8,897 nt of DNA, taken from the NCBI GenBank assembly GCA_030612095.1, contig JAUWOO010000075.1, forward strand, positions 1 through 8,897, written 5' to 3'. Below are positions 6,590 through 8,897 of the stretch, piece by piece (positions within the stretch are counted from its first letter, which is position 1; the number at the start of each line of letters is the position of its first letter). The stretch comes from Thermoplasmatota archaeon. Its GTDB lineage: Archaea; Thermoplasmatota; E2; DHVEG-1. The translations under genes and the position numbers were made by a program. The notes beneath the pieces were generated by a model. It ran no database searches and was not told the DNA's origin. It saw nothing but the letters and a program-made list of their open reading frames with translations.

Positions 6590-7357
6590 ATGGAAGATAT
6601 TGCTATATTGGAATATAAAAAGATAGATCTTTCGGATTCGATGCTTGTAATTGCATTTCCGACTGTAGGATTGATCAGCTCCATAGCAGGGCGTTTTATC
6701 ATCGACTCGTTAAAACTTAACGAGATCGGATCGATTGTCTCAAAACATTTCATGCCAGCCACGGTGATACATAATTCGAACCCTTCTCCTCCTGTGAGAA
6801 TATATGCTGGGAAGAAGGTGTGTGGACCTGATAACTCTTGTGAACAACTTGCTGTGATAATTTCTGAGTTCATGCCCCCATTGGATATTATAAAACCGTT
6901 AGTTGATAAAATCTTTGATTGGTCAGAGGAAAAAAATTGCAAAGTGATTATGGCGTTAGAAGGAACACACGTGATGGGTGAAAAAAATAAAAAGAATTTA
7001 CAAGTGTATGGTGTGGGTAGCACTCCTTTAATGAAGCATGTCCTTAAAAAGTACAATATTAAACAAACACAGGAAGGAATGATCACCGGTGTCACTGGCG
7101 TCCTTCTCTATAGCGGCGCTCTTATGAATCGGGATGTTATCTGTCTATTGTCAGAGGCACATGCATTGTATCCAGATTCAAGAGCTGCAGGAAATCTATT
7201 AGAAAAATTAGATATACTCCTTCCAGGGATAAAAATCGATCCAGCACCCCTTTATGAGGCGGCAGAGGGGATAGAGAAGGACATAAGACAATTCATGAAA
7301 CAATCAAAACCAACGGCTCCGGCACTACCTCCAATTCCATCTTCGATGTATGGCTAG
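6590..7357 (+). CDS. PAC2-family protein, probable archaeal proteasome assembly chaperone homologue
   Basis: A 255-residue member of the PAC2 (COG1938/COG2047-like) family. These proteins are related to eukaryotic proteasome assembly chaperones and to archaeal PbaA/PbaB. The N-terminus has the typical MLVIAFPTVGLISSIAGRFI segment, and the middle has MALEGTHV, YGVGSTPLM and the family's GMITGVTGVLL glycine-rich stretch. The last residues are a flexible Pro-rich tail (about 241-252) ending in Met-Tyr-Gly. This fits the HbYX motif (hydrophobic-Tyr-any) that docks regulators and chaperones into the proteasome alpha ring. The motif supports a cytoplasmic role with the 20S core, but no proteasome gene is in the window. 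ATG 6590 is chosen from the promoter position. Some PAC2 relatives have unknown or other roles, so the precise partner is inference. Confidence 0.88.
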   Translation: MEDIAILEYKKIDLSDSMLVIAFPTVGLISSIAGRFIIDSLKLNEIGSIVSKHFMPATVIHNSNPSPPVRIYAGKKVCGPDNSCEQLAVIISEFMPPLDIIKPLVDKIFDWSEEKNCKVIMALEGTHVMGEKNKKNLQVYGVGSTPLMKHVLKKYNIKQTQEGMITGVTGVLLYSGALMNRDVICLLSEAHALYPDSRAAGNLLEKLDILLPGIKIDPAPLYEAAEGIEKDIRQFMKQSKPTAPALPPIPSSMYG

Positions 7358-7446
7358 AAAATAGCGCTGTCGTAATTTGTGGAAACAATCCCTACTTTCA
7401 TGCAGGTAATGTTGTAATCGATTTTGTTGTAGTTTTCTGAAAAATA

Positions 7447-7460
7447 TCTCTTCTTCTTTT
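7447..7460 (+). terminator. Pyrimidine-rich putative terminator of the PAC2 gene
   Basis: TCTCTTCTTCTTTT lies about 90 bases after the PAC2 stop and just before the next promoter. It is T-rich, with no convincing hairpin. Such tracts can end archaeal transcripts, but the evidence is only composition and position. Confidence 0.3.
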
Positions 7461-7483
7461 CAGGGAAAATTGTATTCCTAAAG

Positions 7484-7491
7484 TTTATATT
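7484..7491 (+). promoter_or_regulatory. TATA box of the RAM-domain gene
   Basis: TTTATATT preceded by CTAAAG (BRE-like) is close to the archaeal consensus. It predicts a start near 7513 and a leader of about 18 bases that contains the ribosome site. Confidence 0.6.
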
Positions 7492-7520
7492 GTTTAAAAA
7501 TATAGGGAATGAATGAAAGT

Positions 7521-7528
7521 GGGGTGAT
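7521..7528 (+). promoter_or_regulatory. Strong Shine-Dalgarno of the RAM-domain gene
   Basis: GGGGTGAT lies two bases before the ATG and is nearly the full complement of the 16S rRNA 3' tail. It fixes the start at 7531. Confidence 0.65.
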
Positions 7529-7530
7529 AT

Positions 7531-7773
7531 ATGACCGTAGGTTTCGTACTAATAAAAGTTGAACCTGGACACGAATTTTGGATATACAGAAAACTTTCTG
7601 ATGTAACAGCTGTAAAAGAGGTATATCCTCTCTTCGGAGAATATGATTTTATTGTTAAAATAGTTGCAGATAATTTTGAAATTATTGGAAGTATATTGTC
7701 AAATAAGATTAGAACAATAGCTGGTGTAAAGGATACTGAAACGCTAGCAGAAATGGATACATTCAATGTGTGA
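7531..7773 (+). CDS. Stand-alone Lrp/AsnC ligand-binding (RAM) domain protein
   Basis: An 80-residue protein consisting only of the RAM fold (beta-alpha-beta-beta-alpha-beta) normally found behind the DNA-binding domain of Lrp/AsnC regulators. It has the opening strand VGFVLIKVEPG, VKEVYPLFGEYDFIVKI (28-44, with the diagnostic G-x-x-D) and a final strand with TETLAEMD. There is no helix-turn-helix, and the start is fixed by a strong ribosome site, so the domain is complete rather than truncated. Stand-alone RAM proteins are common in archaea. They form dimers or larger rings that bind small molecules, often amino acids, and may partner with full-length Lrp proteins. The ligand cannot be read from the sequence. 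It is a single-gene transcript convergent with the next gene. Confidence 0.88.
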   Translation: MTVGFVLIKVEPGHEFWIYRKLSDVTAVKEVYPLFGEYDFIVKIVADNFEIIGSILSNKIRTIAGVKDTETLAEMDTFNV

Positions 7774-7950
7774 GTAAAACCGTTCTATGATCTGCACAAA
7801 GCATTTTCATTTAATTTTCCATTCTCTGGTTATTAATTACACGTTGAAACATCCCATGTGGCTGTATTATTGATATTTGCCGTCAAAATCCGAGGGGAAT
7901 GTATTTTCTATTCTGTCTACTTCCTACATTAAACGGGAAATATGGGGTGA
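7774..7950. other. Convergent intergenic region
   Basis: 177 bases between the ends of two convergent genes. A T-rich run at 7804-7818 (TTTTCATTTAATTTT) probably ends the RAM transcript. No gene or stable RNA is recognisable. A 64-codon frame starting at 7899 runs antisense into the small minus-strand gene and is not credible. Confidence 0.55.
7804..7818 (+). terminator. T-rich putative terminator of the RAM gene
   Basis: TTTTCATTTAATTTT lies about 30 bases after the stop codon. It has no strong hairpin and is called from composition and position alone. Confidence 0.35.
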
Positions 7951-8175
7951 TTAGATTGTTTCTATGGAGAAGTAAACCTTACTGTCTTTTAAAGATGAAT
8001 GTACTTTATCTGCGAACCATACAAGCTCTTCTATACTTACAGATTCTTCATTCCATTCATATACAAAGTCATAGTTTCCTTTGGTTGCCTTGAAACCAAT
8101 ATTTAGTAATATACTTTTTATTTCTGATGGGGAACTTCCTTCGCTATTGACCAAAATCTGTAGATAAGTCTTCAT
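7951..8175 (-). CDS. Conserved-looking small archaeal protein of unknown function (74 aa)
   Basis: I do not recognise a named family with certainty, although the opening MKTYLQILVNSEG and the TKGNYDFVYEW segment resemble small uncharacterised archaeal proteins I have seen. The sequence suggests an alpha/beta fold: strand (2-9), helix starting at SPSEIKSILLNIGF (15-28), strand YDFVYEW (36-42), helix SIEELVWFADKVHSSL, then a last strand VYFSIETI. There is no signal peptide, membrane helix or cysteine cluster, so it is probably a soluble cytoplasmic protein. ATG 8175 is chosen over the in-frame GTG at 8184 because GAGTGA lies five bases before it and overlaps that GTG. The gene is convergent with the RAM gene and divergent from the cupin. 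The composition is protein-like, and the overlapping plus-strand frame is not. Confidence 0.8.
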   Translation of the reverse strand: MKTYLQILVNSEGSSPSEIKSILLNIGFKATKGNYDFVYEWNEESVSIEELVWFADKVHSSLKDSKVYFSIETI

Positions 8176-8207
8176 ATGTGTCACTCATGAAGTTAATTGA
8201 TATGAAG
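8170..8207 (-). repeat. Inverted repeat covering the start of the 74-aa gene
   Basis: CTTCATAT (8170-8177) and ATATGAAG (8200-8207) are exact 8-bp complements around a 22-base spacer. A shorter alternative arm, ATGAAG, is at 8187-8192. On the gene's strand one arm contains the start codon, with the GAGTGA ribosome site in the loop. It could be a hairpin that hides the start codon or an operator. Function is not shown. Confidence 0.45.
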
Positions 8208-8208
8208 G

Positions 8209-8216
8209 TATTAAAT
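8209..8216 (-). promoter_or_regulatory. Putative TATA box of the 74-aa gene
   Basis: ATTTAATA on the minus strand is centred about 37 bases upstream of ATG 8175. It predicts a leader of roughly 11 bases with GAGTGA as ribosome site. One arm of the start-site inverted repeat lies just inside the box. Confidence 0.4.
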
Positions 8217-8295
8217 TGTTGCTATGTTATCAAATAAAGGGATATTTTTGTCATTTCACTCTTGCTTTTGGATGAGAATATGGATTTTGTAAAGG

Positions 8296-8305
8296 TTTTA
8301 TAAAT
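8296..8305 (+). promoter_or_regulatory. TATA box with BRE of the cupin gene
   Basis: TTTTATAAAT preceded by AAAGG is a near-consensus archaeal promoter. It predicts a start near 8327 and a leader of about 13 bases carrying GGGGG. Confidence 0.65.
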
Positions 8306-8330
8306 CAATGACTGTTACAGAATTTAGATC

Positions 8331-8335
8331 GGGGG
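8331..8335 (+). promoter_or_regulatory. Ribosome binding site of the cupin gene
   Basis: GGGGG lies four bases before the ATG, with the same spacing as at the GTG of the Vps62-like gene. Confidence 0.6.
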
Positions 8336-8339
8336 AATT

Positions 8340-8681
8340 ATGAGAATGGATGATGAAGCGATATTTATTAAAAAAGGGGGAGAGAAAAGCAGAATAAAAA
8401 AACCGGGAAAATTGTATAAGTTGATGATCAAATCGGATAAAATGGAGGCAATAATATCTGAACTCGATTCGAGTTCGGAGTCGAGATGGTATCAACATGA
8501 GGGTGAAGAACTGCATCTTGTTCTCCAGGGGAAAATGGAATATACTGTAGGTGAAAAATCCTATAAAATGGGCGAAGGGGATATTTTATGGCACCAGTCA
8601 ATGTTGAAACATAGGGCGAAAAATATCAGCAATAAAAAAGTAGTGTATATCACTGCGGGGGCCCCTCCAACGTTTATATGA
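8340..8681 (+). CDS. Single-domain cupin protein
   Basis: A 113-residue protein with one conserved beta-barrel cupin domain. Motif 1 is YQHEGEELHLVLQGKMEYTVG (His53, Glu57, His59). The intermotif segment carries YKMGEGDILWH, and motif 2 is LKHRAKN (His91). His53, Glu57 or His59, and His91 can provide a metal site. The ending APPTFI and the HEGEE...LQG pattern resemble the ligand-sensing half of XRE-cupin regulators. There is no helix-turn-helix here: the 40 residues before the barrel are Lys-rich and short. It may therefore be a small-molecule binding protein or enzyme, or a sensor working with a separate partner. The substrate is not predictable. Start and promoter are well supported, and the zinc-ribbon gene follows after 43 bases, probably in the same transcript. 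Confidence 0.88.
   Translation: MRMDDEAIFIKKGGEKSRIKKPGKLYKLMIKSDKMEAIISELDSSSESRWYQHEGEELHLVLQGKMEYTVGEKSYKMGEGDILWHQSMLKHRAKNISNKKVVYITAGAPPTFI
8460..8476. repeat. 17-base perfect palindrome inside the cupin gene
   Basis: GAACTCGA, one T, then TCGAGTTC are exact 8-bp inverted arms. A T-G wobble and a further C-G pair would extend the stem on RNA. It falls in the Asp-Ser-Ser linker codons, just before cupin motif 1, where codon choice is flexible. It could be a regulator site or chance. Confidence 0.6.
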
Positions 8682-8709
8682 GTCATTTATCGACAAGAGA
8701 TGTAACGAG

Positions 8710-8715
8710 AAGGTG
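8710..8715 (+). promoter_or_regulatory. Ribosome binding site of the zinc-ribbon gene
   Basis: AAGGTG ends nine bases before ATG 8725. It supports translation of this short gene from the cupin transcript. Confidence 0.45.
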
Positions 8716-8724
8716 TGAGCGGAA

Positions 8725-8880
8725 ATGAAAGTATTATGTTGCTATTGTAGAAAAGAATTTGATTGGAATAATGAGGATATATTTGTACAACCTTCTGGCA
8801 CTGGTATCGTATTTCGATGCAGAGATTGCTTGAAAGACACCAGAGCTTATAAAAAAGATAAGATTACACTGCAAAAATGA
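8725..8880 (+). CDS. Small zinc-ribbon protein (51 aa), function unknown
   Basis: A complete 51-residue frame from ATG to TGA that begins MKVLCCYCRKEFDW. Two cysteine knuckles, Cys5-x2-Cys8 and Cys32-x2-Cys35, are separated by 23 residues, and Cys6 is an extra cysteine. This is the usual layout of a four-cysteine zinc ribbon. The C-terminus is basic (KDTRAYKKDKITLQK) and could contact nucleic acid or another protein. No catalytic residues are evident, and I do not recognise the family. It lies 43 bases after the cupin with its own ribosome site and is likely co-transcribed. The cysteine spacing and clean ribosome site make it a credible gene despite its size. Confidence 0.78.
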   Translation: MKVLCCYCRKEFDWNNEDIFVQPSGTGIVFRCRDCLKDTRAYKKDKITLQK

Positions 8881-8897
8881 GCAATTCGACTGTTAGC

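Larger units (their letters stand above)
7358..7530 (+). other. Intergenic region between the PAC2 and RAM genes
   Basis: 173 bases without a plausible gene. It contains a pyrimidine-rich run (7447-7460) that may end the PAC2 transcript, then the TATA box and ribosome site of the next gene. Confidence 0.6.
8176..8339. other. Divergent promoter region between the 74-aa gene and the cupin
   Basis: 164 non-coding bases. It holds the minus-strand TATA box at 8209-8216, the plus-strand TATA box at 8296-8305, the short palindrome CTGTTACAG at 8312-8320 and the cupin ribosome site. No further gene is visible. Confidence 0.6.

Noticed and set aside
6571..7095. 174-codon open frame on the minus strand
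   Set aside because: It is antisense to the PAC2 gene across its conserved core and has no promoter, ribosome site or protein-like pattern.
7899..8093. 64-codon plus-strand frame with GGGG just before its ATG
   Set aside because: The Gs are too close to the ATG, and most of the frame is antisense to the better-supported 74-aa gene.
1..8897. CRISPR array, tRNA, rRNA, insertion sequence or prophage
   Set aside because: No regularly spaced direct repeats, cloverleaf, rRNA signature, transposase or terminal inverted repeats were seen on either strand.

Overview
The window looks like chromosomal DNA from an uncultivated or little-studied AT-rich euryarchaeon. The archaeal signs are TATA-box/BRE-like promoters with oligo-T or pyrimidine-rich gene ends, G-rich Shine-Dalgarno sequences, a PAC2-family protein ending in a proteasome-binding HbYX motif, a stand-alone Lrp/AsnC RAM protein and an endonuclease Q-type PHP protein. 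A bacterial-type gyrase B limits the field to gyrase-bearing euryarchaea. Thermoplasmatota-like lineages are my best guess, but the sequence does not settle this. The window starts on GGATCC, so its left edge may be a BamHI cloning junction.

Left third (1-3074, minus strand): gyrB, cut off at its 3' end by the window edge. A complete 434-residue intein sits in the TOPRIM active-site loop between GDSAGG and SAKQGRD. The intein carries the cis-splicing residues, an HNH homing-endonuclease core and a tail of repeated aromatic-acidic-Pro units. The frame is open throughout, so the host protein should be restored by splicing.

Middle (3075-7357, plus strand): a 229-bp divergent promoter region leads to a secreted or surface Vps62-related (DUF946-like) domain anchored by five predicted membrane helices. 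An endonuclease Q homologue follows 27 bp downstream and is probably co-transcribed. A 178-bp gap contains a 10-bp inverted repeat ending in an oligo-T tract and a new TATA box. The gap leads to a PAC2 protein with a Pro-rich tail ending in Met-Tyr-Gly.

Right (7358-8897): a stand-alone RAM protein (+); a convergent 74-residue conserved-looking small protein (-); a divergent promoter region; a single-domain cupin (+); and a 51-residue zinc-ribbon protein (+) probably in the cupin transcript. These genes are mostly separate housekeeping or regulatory units, each with its own promoter. I see no defence island, prophage, CRISPR or obvious new multi-gene system. The points most worth a second look are the intein and its repeat tail, the Vps62-membrane fusion beside EndoQ, the HbYX tail, and several start-site hairpins or palindromes.
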